From: Parelaphostrongylus tenuis
Taxonomy: Eukaryota > Nematoda > Chromadorea > Rhabditida > Metastrongylidae
Length of the DNA stretch: 64,000 nucleotides
Assembly (NCBI GenBank): GCA_019055375.1
Contig: JAHQIW010000395.1
Span: 1-64,000, forward strand
Reading direction: 5' to 3'
The notes beneath the pieces are model-generated. The model was not told where the DNA came from. It saw only the letters and a list, made by a program, of their open reading frames with translations, and ran no database searches. Each line of letters opens with the position of its first letter. Position 1 is the first letter of the stretch. The translations under genes and the position numbers were made by a program. This document shows positions 1-11,821 of this stretch, piece by piece.

Positions 1-1890
1 TAGGATTGTAAGGAGGCTAGCAGAAAGCGTTAGAAATGGGTTTTGGATCGCACAGTAAAAGCTTCATTCAAAAGACTCACCGTTCTGATGTTTGGGTCTC
101 TCAATTATTCATTGAAGAGCAGCCGCTTAAGGGCAGTGCATCAGTGGGCTGTGCCTAACTCAGGCCGGAATGTTCAGCCTGAGGTATGGTTCGAGGTGAC
201 GCGTGAATACAAGGCATTCCTCTTTTCGGTTCATTTTTGGGCCTCTGCTATGTATCCAAAAGGCTTCTAAAGTTTTTCGAGCAGATGTTCTTGCTTCCTG
301 TGCGAGGATCGTGAATTTGACGCCGAACATTACTCCTGCATGTTTTCGCTCCCTATGCGTGCTTAGTGGGGTTTTTGCGCAGAGTTGCATAAGCCAACTA
401 GATGCTCTTTTGCACGGAAGATTAGTGGTCTACCTGTCTCTCCAATGTATTCATCGCCGCATGCCTCGCAAGAGATTAGGTAAATTATACCCGATCTCAT
501 ACAGTCGCCGTCTGGGCCGTTCGGACTAACTTTGCAGTCATTGGTTTTGCAGAGGCGGTCATACAGTCGGTTGCGGACTAATTGACGCTTTAGTGTTTTT
601 TTGGGGGTATTTCAACAATTGCTACCGAATCATCCAGACCTGCTCTTATTAAGCAGCGTTTAATAGCTGTATTTCTATCGTTAGAGATAGAAGGCAGGAG
701 GAAAGGAACCTTATGTTCGCCAGACTTGTCGTTTGGGAGCATGGAATTTCCTCTCAATCTAACCTGAAAAACTCCTACCGTATCGTAGCCATTAGAGATG
801 GCTATTTTTCGGGTCAAGCTAAAAGATTAGCACACAGTTGTCGCTGTTCGGAACTTATTCTTAAGAAGTGCGCGTTTTATGTGTGAAGGATGAGCTGTTA
901 GGTAATGAATTAAGATATTTTTGTTGCTTGGTTTTCGGTACCATTTTGTATTGTAGGAGTTTTTGGGCAGGTTGACCTGGACGTTCAAAAAAGAGAGCCG
1001 ATTTGCTTTGGGTTTCTCACGGGTGAACTTTATGTACTCTGACTTACTGTTCAGCAACTCAAAGCATTTGTCCATCTCCTCTTGGGTTGAGCAGACGACA
1101 AAGCAGTCATCTATGTATCTACAGTAGAGAAACGGCCGGAGATCGATTAGTGGGCTCTCCACTTTAGACATAAAAGCTATAGCAAGTGGTGGCGCTAGTC
1201 GTTGTACCATTGCCAGCCCTCCGATTTGAGCAAATTAGTTCCTGGATTATCTAAAGATTGAGCAGTTTAGGCACTTTTTTAAGAGAGCCATAACCTGCTG
1301 GATGGTGAAGCCATACATGCCTGTGGTCATTTCGTGCTCTGTTGCAAGCTCGTATATGGCTTGCATTGTGGACTTATTCGACACGTTTCTATAAACTGCG
1401 GTTACGTCGAAAGATTTCGAAAGTTTTTGGGGGACGCGTTACGTAAATGGTCTAGGAACATTTAGGTGTTGGTGAGATGGGCTGGAATGTGTTTTAGTAA
1501 TTGAACTAGTATTATGTTCAAGAACCACGTTATCTTATCCGTTGGCCCGCCTACACAGCTGATGATGGGTCTAGCTTTGAAGTTTGATGGATTAGTAGAC
1601 AAAAGATCATCAGTGCATACCAACTTATGAGTTTCAATAAGTGTAAGACAGACATGATGGTGGGCTAAGTTTTAGTTGAGAGATAACGGAAGGCTTTAAA
1701 CCAGCCGAACTTCCTATTTTATCCATTCTTGATTCAATTTTTTGATACTGTTTTTGGAATTCCACAGCAGATGACGGGCGATAAAGTGTGGTGTCTTCGG
1801 GATGGTTTTTCGTTATCGCAAAATCTAACTGATTGGGAATTACTACAAAGTCTCCTCCCTTGTCACTAACTGATAGTCTAATTGTTTTGA
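1..1890 (-). pseudogene. Penelope-like retroelement, copy A (RT + GIY-YIG endonuclease), decayed
   Basis: Relic of a Penelope-like element read on minus; its 3' end runs off the window edge. Segments at 1,890-1,240 carry the fingers and palm of the reverse transcriptase. The open stretch at 1,210-827 has the catalytic YIDD motif in the context CRYIDDCFVV. Positions 817-590 are the connector. Positions about 590-160 encode a GIY-YIG endonuclease with IYLISCEACGDEYIGETGRPL followed by the Arg and Glu-His positions (RAKEH), then a basic C-terminal tail. Known role of the family: target-primed reverse transcription using its own endonuclease. Stops and frameshifts separate the blocks (stop after TTVC near 827, stops near 1,222-1,240, shift near 390), so it cannot encode a full protein. 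Copy B is its inverted partner and shares several of these stops. Identification is firm; the 5' limit near 1,890 is where similarity to copy B ends. Confidence 0.9.
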
Positions 1891-1984
1891 AATTTATTCA
1901 TTTTGTTCTGCGTTTTGTCTTCTTTAAAGTCGATTAGTTTGAGCCAATGCTCCATGGCCATTAGTCCTAGTCGTGATGTTTGTC

Positions 1985-2640
1985 TTTATTGTCGCTCAAG
2001 TTAGATTTCTCCCGAGGAGCACCACTTTTTCTGGAAAGAACTCTTTCGGCAGTGCTCCTTTCGTGCAGCGCAGCTGTTGGTGATAATGTCCGCCTGCTGA
2101 TAGGAAGAGCATTGCCGTGTGAGTTTTTATTTGAGCAGTGCTACACCTCCGAACATTCGGCTCGAGTGGCACCAAAGTCAAACGCCATGACGAGGACGAA
2201 CGAGTGTGGAGAATCTGCTAGGATCAACACTCCAGAAAAAAACAAAACGCGTTCGGAAGTAAACCCGATGAAAGTCTTCTCATGCTTTCTCTTGATCAGC
2301 AATAATTATGCGACTGATTTGTAGTGTCGAAGTTGAAGGCAGTCGGTTCTCCAATTATTATAACACTATTTATCAGCGATCAATCTTAAGGACTGCTGCA
2401 GAATGGAATACATGCTAAGAGACAAAGTAAAACTGCGCGTATTCATTATCATCAGCATTCTTTTTTCTGCATAGAGGGAGCACTGCCAAGTAAGCCTTGT
2501 TTCAGCGGTGCTCGTTCGAAGAAGATCCAACTCGAATGAACGAACACAAACATCACAACGAGGACGAACGACTGTAGAGCATCGGCTGGGATTAGCCGGT
2601 TTCCAGGAAGACGAAAACCCTTTGAAATGTTAGCCAAAGA
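1985..2640. repeat. Two diverged direct copies of a short repeat
   Basis: Segments at about 2,040-2,250 and 2,455-2,620 share a series of short matches: a 'gtgctc' block, a stretch reading cgaggacgaacga, and gaatctgctaggat versus gcatcggctgggat. They look like old direct copies of one repeat. No protein is recognisable in either, and the reading frames here are not supported by splice sites or family motifs. Confidence 0.45.
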
Positions 2641-2936
2641 ATACCTCATTTCAGAAAACTTTTGTGCCTTCTTTTAATCACCAAAAAATCTTGACACTTT
2701 TCCAATTTCAAAATTCACGCTTGCTGGATGAATAACACAACACTCTTTCACTATTAATGGATCCGCCCATTGTGTTGGCATTCCATATAAGACTTCGATT
2801 TGAACTCTTCTCTTCAATTTTGGAATTGATCGTTTGATAGTCATGCTTTTCTTTGCTCTCTTTTCTCAGACAAATTGAGCTGTACACATGTTCACCGGCA
2901 AAATTTTCACTTAAACATTTTATTGGAGCCGATCAA

Positions 2937-3774
2937 TCATGGGTTGTATTCGATGGGAAGATTCTTTCTGCGGAAGATACCATCTCCTTGGAACCATTCG
3001 CGCCTGAACTGCTTTGCGGCTCCTTCGGCAGTGTTGCACCATTCCACGGTAATACGCAATCATTGTTGGTGTCCTAAGGCGGAAGTTATCACAGCATAAG
3101 TGAATCACTAATCATAATCAGCGTTTAAATGAAATTTCTTTTAATCAACCGTTTTTAGCGGTGGTATGTGTTACAAATATATGCCCAGTAATGTTGAGTG
3201 TTAGTTCGTGTGAGTGTTAAGTGTTAAGCGAACCTTTGAACGTCGGATGGGATCCAAACTCGCATTCTATTTTCTGAGGCGCGTACTGATCATTGCATCA
3301 CCATATCTCATCTGCCATCTTGCTTTCCTGCCAACATCACAATAGCGTTGCAAAAAGCGTGGTGGCAGAACGAGTGTCGGTAGTTCAAAGGTTAGCACGC
3401 GCCTGCGGGAAGCGTGAAATTGCCATCGACGTTCAAAGTTCTGCACACCACCTGACATTATATTACATAAAATCAGTAAATCAGAAAATAAAACACACCT
3501 CACGTCTAAATTCGAAGGTATCGCATGATACAGTCATGAGTGTTGCCTCCTTTGGGTCAAGCACACCCCAAGCTGGGTCGACACCAAGACGTTCCATGTT
3601 CGGCGTCTTTATCGCCCATGCGATGCGTCGTCTAGAGGCGTTGATGATTTTGATGTGGTAGGTATGCTTGTCGTCGTACGGTGCATTGAAGGCAATGTCG
3701 TTGTCGTACGGTGCATTGAAGACAATCTTCGTGTTTGGCTGAGTGTTGATGTCGCCGGGAGGAGTTGAGGACAT
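2937..3774 (-). pseudogene. msp: Major sperm protein (MSP) gene, two exons, frameshifted
   Basis: MSP is the nematode sperm cytoskeletal protein that also signals to oocytes. Exon 1 (3,774-3,499) begins ATG and encodes [19 protein letters not shown], then [26 protein letters not shown] and SCDTF, the usual first two thirds of the family. It ends with GAG just before a GTGTGT donor. Exon 2 (3,073-2,937) follows a CCTTAG acceptor, starts DTNND and ends with [25 protein letters not shown] and a stop, the canonical C-terminus. Two oddities: a 10-residue in-frame tandem duplication (FNAPYD occurs twice), and a 2-base insertion after DTNND that throws the conserved ITVEW and everything after it out of frame. 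The 425-base intron contains a tRNA-like repeat. The call as MSP is very secure; loss of function is inferred from the frameshift and could also be a sequencing error. Confidence 0.92.
3140..3465 (+). repeat. tRNA-like palindromic element (T family) inside the MSP intron
   Basis: The left part starts with the family hairpin accgtttttagcggtggt at about 3,148. A degenerate tRNA-like body follows at about 3,375-3,435, with the D-arm-like block gtagttcaaaggttagcac. The same element type occurs at 17.4, 32.0, 50.7, 57.3, 60.9 and 63.6 kb. This copy fills most of the MSP intron, so the intron's present length is probably due to the insertion. Confidence 0.6.
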
Positions 3775-3815
3775 TTTACTCTTTGTTCTTAATACCGATC
3801 AAGCTAATTCGTCGG

Positions 3816-3824
3816 CTTATATAC
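3816..3824 (-). promoter_or_regulatory. TATA-like box upstream of the MSP relic
   Basis: On minus the sequence reads GTATATAAG about 45 bases upstream of the MSP start codon at 3,774. A TGATAA match to the WGATAR consensus lies further upstream at about 3,921-3,927. MSP genes of related worms are controlled by GATA-type sites close to the start, so the layout fits, but this is inference from position and short motifs. Confidence 0.4.
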
Positions 3825-4149
3825 TTTTTCAATCGTATGCTAATTAGGTGTTTACTTCAGACTTTTTCGATAATCAGCTCTCAGATCAGTAAAACTGATA
3901 TGCTCTGACATAAGGAGGATTGATAATATTCTATGATTATTAGAATTAATTAGGGGGACGGTGGTTGATGAGACTCCGCGCGAGATTAATCCCTCTCCTT
4001 CTCTCTTTCTCACCACTCTTCGGCAATCACTTAACGAACGCTCACGAAATGTTCCATTTTAGCTATACCTGATGTTACAAAGAGATCTGCCCGACCATTT
4101 TTCCACGACGCTTGTGAAGAAGCAGCGATGATTACACGAAGTCTAATCC

Positions 4150-4345
4150 TGGAGTCTGGAGAGGTCAAATTGATTCGCAAATTATTAATCAAAGGCCTCC
4201 GTAACCCCAGCAAAAATGTGATAAATAAAGTTTTGGGTTGTATAGGAAAAGCTTTATTCCAGAAACGCTCACCGCTTAGATGTTTTAGGTCTTTCAATTA
4301 GTCATTGTACCAGTGGCAGGTCTCCAATGATTAATTGAAAGAACT
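4150..4345 (-). repeat. PLE pseudo-LTR fragment, inverted, at the 5' side of copy B
   Basis: This stretch is the minus-strand equivalent of the PLE 3' terminal region seen at 38.0-38.2 kb and 38.98-39.15 kb: matching blocks include ggtcaaattgattcgc, ttcaaaggcct-like sequence and tcaccgcttagatgttttaggtc. It stops at the point where the hammerhead core begins in the other copies. Inverted terminal pieces next to the 5' end are typical of Penelope-like elements. Confidence 0.75.
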
Positions 4346-4366
4346 AAAACATGGTCTTACATATAT

Positions 4367-6620
4367 TTGTTCACGAGACTTTCCAGTCTTTTGAACAAAT
4401 CGTGTAGACCAGCTTCATCAACAAAACATCACAAAACCGTAAACGGAAGCTTTGAGAATCAATCTAACATCAGTAATGTGTTACATCAACTAAGGGTCAC
4501 CGTGTTAAGAGGCATGACTCTCCCCGATAATTCGCGATCGCGCTTGGAAATGGGCTCAAGTTTTTCACCAGAGCAACCCATTTCTAAGGAAACCCTGTGC
4601 AGTGTCGCATGCAATTTGCAAGAACTTCAAGACCGACTCCGCTATAAGGCCAGACTAGAATCATCTAACATGCACGAACAACAAAACGTAGGGGCAATAC
4701 CAACACCACCTTTTCCACGAGCGTCCTTTAGGCAGCAAGACCCCAATAACAAGGTAGATATCAATTTTCGCATATTTTCGAACGAAACTCTCGAAATCCT
4801 CAACTACTACCACGGGAAAATGTTTATTTCCAACCTAACATCAGCGCAGAAAAGCGGCATGTGACAGATACAGGAGCTAATAAATCCCAAAACAATTAGA
4901 CTATCAGTTAGTGACAAGGGAAGAGAGTTTGTAGTAATTCCCAATCAGTTAGATATTGCGATAACGAAAAACCATCTTGAAGACACCACACTTTATCGCC
5001 CATCATCTGCTATGGAATTCCAAAAACAGTACCGAAAATTGAACCAAGAATGGGTAAAAATAGCAAGTTCTGCTGATTTAAAGCCTTCCGTTATCTCTCA
5101 ACTAAAACTCAGTCTAACATCATGCCCTGTCTTATACTTACTTATTGAAACTCATAAGTTGGTATGCACTGATGATCTTTTGTCTACTAATCCATCAAAC
5201 TTCAAAGTTAGAACCATCATCAGCTGCGTAGGCGGGCCAACGGATAAGATAACGTGGTTCTTGAACATAATACTAGTTCAATTACTAAAACACATTCCAG
5301 CCCATCTCACCAACACCTAAATGTTCCTAGACCATTTACGTAACGCGTCCCCCAACAACGCGTTCGTATGAATCTTTCGACGTAACCGCAATTTATAGAA
5401 ACGTGTCGAATGAGTCCGCAATGCAAGCCATATACGAGCTTGCAACAGAGCACGAAATGACCACAGGCATGTATGGCTTCTCCATCCAGCAGGTTATGGC
5501 TCTCTCAAAAAAGTGCCTAAACTGTTCAATCTTTAGATAATCCAGGAACTAATTTGCTCAAATCGGAGGGCTGGCAATGGTACAACGACTAGCGCCACCA
5601 CTTGCTATAGCTTTTATGTCTAAAGTGGAGAGCCCACTAATCGATTTCCGGCCGTTTCTCTACTGTAGATACATAGATGACTGCTTTGTCGTCTGCTCAA
5701 CCCAAGAGGAGATGGACAAATGCTTTGAGTTGCTGAACAGTAAGTCAGAGTACATAAAGTTCACCCGTGAGAAACCCAAAGCAAATCGGCTCTCTTTTTG
5801 AACGTCTAGGTCAACCTGTCCAAAAACTCCTACAATACAAAATGGTACCGAAAACCAAGCAACAAAAATATCTTCATTCATTACCTAACAGCTCATCCTT
5901 CACACATAAAACGCGCACTTCTTAAGAATAAGTTCCGAACAGCGACAACTGTGTGCTAATCCTTTAGCTTGACCCGAAAAATAGCCATCTCTAATGGCTA
6001 CGATACGGTGGGAGCTTCTCAGATTAGATTTGGAGGAATTCTGTGCTCCCAAACGACAAGTCTGGCGAAAATAAGGTTCCTTTCCTCCTGCCTTCTATCT
6101 CTAACGATAGAAATACAGCTATTAAACGCTGCCTAATAAGAGCAGGTTTGGATGATTCGGTAGCAATAGTTGAAATACCCCCAAAAACACTAAAGCGTCA
6201 ATTAGTCCGCAACCGACTTTATGACCGCCTCTGCAAAACCAATGACTGCAAAGTTAGTCCGAACGGCAGAGACGGCGACTGTATGAGATCGGGTATAATT
6301 TACCTAATCTCTTGCGAGGCATGCGGCGATGAGTACAATGGCGAAACGGGTAGGCCACTATTCCTCCGTGTAAAAGAGCACCCAGTTGGGTTACCCAGCT
6401 GTGATCCAAAAACACTAGGCACGCATAGGGACCTAAAACATGCAGGAGTATTGTTCGGCGTCAAATCACGATCCTCGCACAGGAATCAAAAACATCTGCG
6501 CGTAAAACATTAAAATCCTTTTGGATACATAGCAAAGGCAAGAAAATGAATCGAAAAAAGAAGTGTCTCGTAATCACGAGTGACCTCGAACCATACCTCA
6601 GGCTGATTTTTCCGGCCCGA
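4367..6620 (+). pseudogene. Penelope-like retroelement, copy B (RT + GIY-YIG endonuclease), decayed
   Basis: Second PLE, in opposite orientation to copy A. Positions 4,367-4,861 encode the PLE N-terminal region (SKETLCSVACNLQELQDRL, FPRASFRQQDP). Positions 5,012-5,320 carry the RT fingers (YLLIETHK, VRTIISCVGGPTDKITW). Around 5,370 the first catalytic aspartate lies in SFDVTAIYRNV. Positions 5,577-5,801 carry YIDD. Positions 6,043-6,513 carry the connector and a GIY-YIG domain, IYLISCEACGDEYNGETGRPL, where the usual YIG is changed to YNG. A stop at 4,862, in-frame TAA stops at about 5,538 and 5,550, a one-base loss in a T-run at about 5,797 and a stop at 5,957 break it. Two of the TAA stops near 5,540 and the one after TTVC are also present in copy A, so the two copies probably descend from one already dead element. 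Confidence 0.9.
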
Positions 6621-6965
6621 GTTAGGCACAGCCCACTGATGCACTAACCTTGATCGGCTAGTCTTCAATTGATAATTGATAGACCCAAACATCAGAACGG
6701 TGAGTGTTTTGAATTGAAGCTTTTACTAAGCGATCCAAAACCCATTTCTAACGTTTTCTGCTAGGGTTATGGAGGTTTGGCTCAGTGGATTGTGGATCAA
6801 TGTGATGTTTCCAGGCTCTGACAAAGGCGACCCGCCGAAACCGTTAGGCACCTCGAATGTTGTATATTGAAGTTGCATTATTGACTGTATTGTTATATGC
6901 TTTGCTAATGTTCAATAAATAATATCAATAACACCTCGGAACGGCTAAACAGAAGAAAATATTCA
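6620..6965 (+). repeat. 3' terminal region of PLE copy B with a decayed hammerhead
   Basis: Non-coding 3' end of copy B, collinear with the terminal arms at 37.86-38.25 and 38.93-39.31 kb: it ends with ttcaataaat and acacctcgga-cggctaaacagaagaa. The region at 6,814-6,852 aligns with the hammerhead motif of the other ends, but the core reads CTGACAA (G8 lost) and an extra C follows GAAAC, so this copy should be inactive. Confidence 0.75.
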
Positions 6966-7344
6966 TTTATATCGAATGATTACAGATAGTCCAAAGAAAG
7001 AACTCTGTCCGGCGAGAAATAAGCGCGTCTGCAACGCAAGAAATCTCCTTCTGTATCATCGTCCAAAAAAGTCTTTCTAAGAACCGGAGACATGGGGCTA
7101 TAGCATGAAGTTTCAGCTTTCGAATGGTCACTATCACTCGAAAAAATCCTCTTTAGCGAATGAGATCGGTTTTTCATTTGTTCCCTAATAACGACAAGAA
7201 CCGGATCCCTATATCTTATGTATTAGGTCCACTTTTGACTCGCCATTTATTTGACAGAAAAGTTAATGTTAGAGACCGAATAAGCAGAACTTAAGTATAA
7301 AGTTGGCGTTTCTTTCCCTGGACCATACTAATAAGAAGCTTTAT

Positions 7345-7440
7345 GGTTACGCGTGGCGCAGTAATTAGAAGTGCCCTGCACATGTGAAAATTACTTCGAC
7401 TCAGCATCCTAACCAAAGTTTCGTATCTCTCTTGGGTCAG
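7345..7440 (+). repeat. tRNA-derived SINE fragment
   Basis: Contains the SINE head gtggcgcagtaattagaag, an RNA polymerase III A-box-like stretch shared with the SINE copies at 11.9, 17.7 and 31.3 kb, followed by a B-box-like block (ttacttcgactc). The remainder of the element is not recognisable. Confidence 0.5.
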
Positions 7441-8510
7441 TGATTTGCAATCACATCAATTCCATGCACACTGTTACTTTATAAAGTCCAAAAATTACTA
7501 CACGATTGATATTTTTAGGTGGGGAAAAAGTTCTGAGAAAATGATTGCAACTTTTTTGGGTGTCGGCCATTTTTGTGTTTTTGGGCTCATTTGAAATCCC
7601 GCCTTCTTCCTCGTTGATTGGTCTATAATTTGTATACTTATTTCAAGATGGAGTCAACAAGCGAGCAAATTAGGTTGTTGGTGATGCACGAATGGTGTTG
7701 GGTTCAAATGCAACGGTGGCAAGTGAAACCACCAGTCTGGTTTGGGCGAAGACACAGTTGGTAAAAGATTAGCAGTAAAGGTAGTAGTTGTTAAAAAATA
7801 GTAGAGGCAAATGTTGGCTATTAGATTTGTCTTTGTTCGGGTGTAATGGATGCATAAATAAATGTTTACGAGCATTTCTCAGAACTTTTCCCCAACCTAT
7901 CAGAGATTAATGAATGATTGTGAAAAATGATGTTGATCAATATATGCGATTCCACCACATCAATAGCTGTCAGTAAATTTTTTGGATATTAGTGCATTTC
8001 AAAAGTTAGAGCCTCCACTGACTTATGGAAAAAACTTTGTTTTATAGTTGAAGGGTTAATGACTTTTTATTATCCTTTTATCCATACTGTGGGAACATTA
8101 TATCGTGGATATTTTGACAGTAGACATGTCGCATCGACTTCATACTCTACCTAGTTCTTCAAAGTCAAATGTCGGCGTTGTGGCTACCTGCTCCTCATCC
8201 ACTTCCCACTTCTCAAATAATTTCACTAAGACCATCTTCAGCCAGTCGCAACCTTCCATAAGCACACCAGCGTCTTCTGGTCAGCCACTTGTCTGCAATA
8301 TAGTACTTTCGACTAGTATCATCACGAGTGATTTTTTCTGCGTCGCTTATATCAATGCTGCAGACGAACATCAATGGCCAGCAGAAAAACGAGGAGTGGG
8401 AAAATCCGCCGATCGATGAGATTGTGAAAGTCACTGACTTGTGCCTTCAGATTAGTGTAGTGCCATTGTCCGAATAAAGATTGCTGGAGCAGCCACCTCT
8501 CTTTTCATAT
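7440..8510. other. Stretch without recognised genes
   Basis: Open frames at 8,105-8,419 and 7,654-7,875 show no family motif, no repeats and no convincing splice context. I see nothing further here. Confidence 0.5.
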
Positions 8511-9850
8511 CCCCAATTTGAATTCGGTGTCATGCCAAGGGATAGATTTTGCAGGTTATTCACCACTTGTATCTAACAGGCAATGAGTGATGCGCTCGAG
8601 AGGACACCTTGTACAAAATGCACTCGCTTGCTAGCACTCGTCAAAAGGGATTTTAAGGCTTTCCATGGGTGGGAAGAACTGGGAAGACTCATGTGCATTG
8701 ACGTGCCGATAGTGCGATTTGAAGGAAGACCAAGCTGTTTCAACGCATTCCTTGTAAGCGGAACAGATATAGAATAGAGCTGTCCAAAGTGTGGTGAAAA
8801 GAGGGTACACCTATAAGACAGTGACTTACGTAGGTGCGGGAACCAATCCTTGACTAGCTAGGCGTTTTTGCAGGAGATATTATGATAGACCTGAAAGACA
8901 ACCTGTTAAATGATGAGAGACATTTCTTCTCAGACAATTGATATACTGGTGCTGCTCTAGCCGAGACTCTATTGCAAAGAAACACTTACTTGATCGAGAT
9001 TTGCACCAAGAGAGCACACATTTGCCACAAGAATTTGTGCAAAAGTATGTGCGCAGGGATGAGTGGAGAGTCATACAGAACCAGAGTGGTATAATAGTGT
9101 TTAGGTGAATGAATAAGAAAGCTAACATTCAGCCGCGTTCTTGAAAGACCATTAACCTCATCACGACAAGGTAACGTTGCAAATGTTACCGAAAGTTTGC
9201 AAATGTTGGACAATGTGCTTGCTCTCAAAAAAAAAAACTTGGAAAGTTTCTACAGAGTACAATTGTAAGAAGTTTATTTGCGTGGAATGCTTCTATACTT
9301 CTCACTGATGTAGTTGTGAACGGATCAGATAATCCACTTAAGGTTTGCATATTCTAGGTATAAGTTTCGTATGTTAAATTGTAGGTTGTAGTGATTACAA
9401 GTGACTTGGTTCAGGTTATGAAGACTATCGATTGTATTGGGATGTACGAAACGGTTATGTACAATGTACACATGTACAGTGGTATCAGGATACACAAACT
9501 GAAAAATGTTGACTGGTGCTGAATTTTTAGAATTGATTGTTTTTGCTCGATGTTGTTGGTACAAGTGCTTAATTATTAAACAAATATTTCAGATAAAACG
9601 TTTACAACATCAGCATTATGTCACTGGCTTGGAAACGCATTTTTCCAATAAAATCCGAAAATGCGTTTCTTTAAAAGTGTAGCTTTGCAGCTGGGCATTC
9701 TTTTCACTAAAACTACGATCATAAGAGTCCCTCTAACACCAATCAACCTACATCTTTGAAGTAGATGAGGTTTCCATAGAATCGAAGTGCTACTGTACCA
9801 ATAAATACGCTGTAAAAATTGTAAGAACGGGCTAACTGCTGCGAAAGCAA
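8510..9850 (+). repeat. Unidentified dispersed repeat E, copy 1
   Basis: Collinear over about 1.3 kb with 40,180-41,650. Shared blocks run through the whole length: caatgagtg-tgcg / gacaccttgt near 8,583; cattcttctc-type block before tacttgatcgagat at 8,985; acagaaccaca-type block at 9,070; attcagc-gcgttcttga at 9,130; atgtacaatgtaca at 9,458; ctaactgctgcg at 9,832. Fragments read on plus (for example LIEICTKRA and TPCTKC) suggest former coding sequence, but I do not recognise a family. It could be a decayed transposon or a duplicated host segment. Confidence 0.65.
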
Positions 9851-10603
9851 GATGTTATCTTTTTCATTAAAAACACATGCAGGAGAGGTCCTTTCTAGTA
9901 GCCACGTTTGATCGAAATCTTACTGCATAATAGCTGAATCCGCTGCGAGGTTGAGAAGTGAATTCTGATTCCAAAACGTTTGTGTTATCAATAAAAGTAC
10001 TAAGAGATTTTCTTTCTATAAAACAAGTTTAGTGTTTAAACCAGAATTTCTAAGCTATCGAACGATTTTAAGAACATCAGCAAGACAAAAAGTGATTACT
10101 TTGCCATTAAACAACAGCCAAAACACGTGTCTTGCACTGTATAAGTGCCATAAAAGACCTCATGAAAGGGTCAAAATATGTTATCAGATTACAATGTTTC
10201 AAAAAAGGACTCGAAAACACTTGAAAGAAAGGTATGACAGTCTTAACTATGTTTGTATATGTTTCCTTGAAATTACTTTAATCATTAGCTATTAGTGATG
10301 TGATCATTGATAACTGCTTTCTATATCTTGCGAAATAATATCCTTAAAAATCCTCTCCCAAATAGCATAGCGTCCGGACTACAATAGAATTTCAACTTGG
10401 TACGCTCAAAGAATTTAGACTCTTCACTTTTTTTGTTGAACTAACAGATGCTTTTAGAGCGAAATTAGTCTTAGGAGTCTCTAGACGGAATCATTTAACT
10501 TTGATTCCAAGTAGCGATCATACTTAATTGCTGACTTCTAGGACTTGGAGAACACGTTTTAATATAATAACATGTTTTGAGTCTTTTATGAGGTGTGATA
10601 TGG

Positions 10604-10651
10604 CACTTACTGGATAGCTATTTCGCCTTTCCAGGCTCATCAATAGTACGG
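10604..10651 (-). ncRNA. Hammerhead ribozyme motif, family B, core C3 changed
   Basis: On minus: core TTGATGA (consensus CTGANGA, so C3 is T), stem II GCCT/AGGC perfect with a GGAA loop, GAA, palindromic stem III ATAG/CTAT, cleavage-site C, then a partial stem I. Structure is kept but the changed C3 suggests low or no activity. Confidence 0.55.
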
Positions 10652-11052
10652 TGCCTTTCGGTTCAGCCAATCCCTTGCAAGGAGGATATACCCCCTACTT
10701 TTGAAGTAATCGACCCGAATTATTTTATTGACCGCATGTCGAGTGACAAAATTCCTCGACATTGCAATGACCACAGTCGAGTGATTATGGCTGCTAGAAT
10801 GAATCATAGCTTCACTTTCGACCGTTTACATAAATCTCGCTTAAAAAACATTGATAATCTGGTAGTATAACAACATGTTTTGGGCCTTTTATGAGGCTTG
10901 GTATGGCGCCTATACAGTACTAAACGAGCCTATTTCACCTTTCCTTTCTGCCTCTTACCACTCGACATGCGGTGATTCAGGTAATTTGACGTCGATTTCT
11001 CTATGAGCAGGGATATATCCCCGGGAATGGATTGGCTGAACTGAAAGGCACC

Positions 11053-11097
11053 ATACTACTTATGATCTTGAAATGGCGAAACAGGCCTGTCTAATAT
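11053..11097 (+). ncRNA. Hammerhead ribozyme motif, family B, decayed core
   Basis: Core CTTATGA (G5 lost), GAAAC present, stem III is a perfect ACAGG/CCTGT palindrome, H17 is C, stem I pairs at five of six positions (ATACTA with TAATAT). Stem II is weak. Probably inactive. Confidence 0.45.
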
Positions 11098-11821
11098 CGT
11101 ATAAGTACCATGCCACACCTCATAAAAGGCTCAAAACATGCCATCGCATTATCAGATTACTATTGTTTTTGAGCGCGTTCTATGTTAGCAGTCGAAAGTG
11201 AAGCAATCTTTTTAGTTTTCAGATTGACGAGAATTCAGAATAAAGAAGGTGAATATCAGTTATTGGTTTTACCCTCACATGGAGAATCCAAAACTGTAAA
11301 TTGAATGACTTTCATGAAATTACCAGCCGTTTGTGAAGTTAACCGTGCGTTAATCTTCTGTCTAAGAACAAACTACGCAAGGCGTTGCACAACAAAGTAG
11401 TTCGATCGGAATACGGTGTGGTAGCCAGTTCTAAGTACCTACGACTCTTTTACTTGACGACGTTGAGTTGCTGATAATCTTCTATCACGCCGAGCACCAT
11501 GCGTGAGAGCCATCTAATCAAAAAATTGATTTATCATCAGATAATGTCTTACAACTGGGATGCTACCAAGTAAATCAACTAAACTGGAGATCTAGCAGCT
11601 AGAAAAGTTAGGTGAATTTTCCCGTCAAAACTTCGGAGAAGAGTTCATTTACTTTTTTGTTCTTATCATAAAGTGTTGAAAACAAGTCCTAGCGATGATC
11701 AATCCCCTAGAGGTGCACCACGCTTTCGATTTCACCAACGATCGTTAAAGGTGTCTAAATTCCTGACTCGCGATGACCTATTGATGTAGTGTCAAACCAG
11801 AGCTGCTATAACCTTAAATAA

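Larger units (their letters stand above)
10130..11170. repeat. Cluster of hammerhead-bearing repeats (family B), three units in inverted order
   Basis: At least three pieces of one repeat lie here: minus at about 10,570-10,705, minus partial at about 10,862-10,960, and plus at about 10,980-11,165, plus a tail-only piece at 10,133-10,205. Each unit in its own orientation reads: a ggatatatcccc-type block, a block like gaaaggcacca, a hammerhead motif, then aagtgccat--a-acctcatgaaaggctca. Other copies are at 31.7, 44.4-45.0 and 55.1-55.4 kb. No protein is encoded; the size and self-cleaving motif resemble retrozymes or isolated PLE ends. Confidence 0.75.

Noticed and set aside
43..529. Plus-strand open frames over PLE copy A
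   Set aside because: They are antisense shadows of the PLE endonuclease and 3' region on minus.
3293..3661. Plus-strand open frame across the MSP locus
   Set aside because: Antisense to MSP exon 1, whose minus-strand translation is unmistakable.
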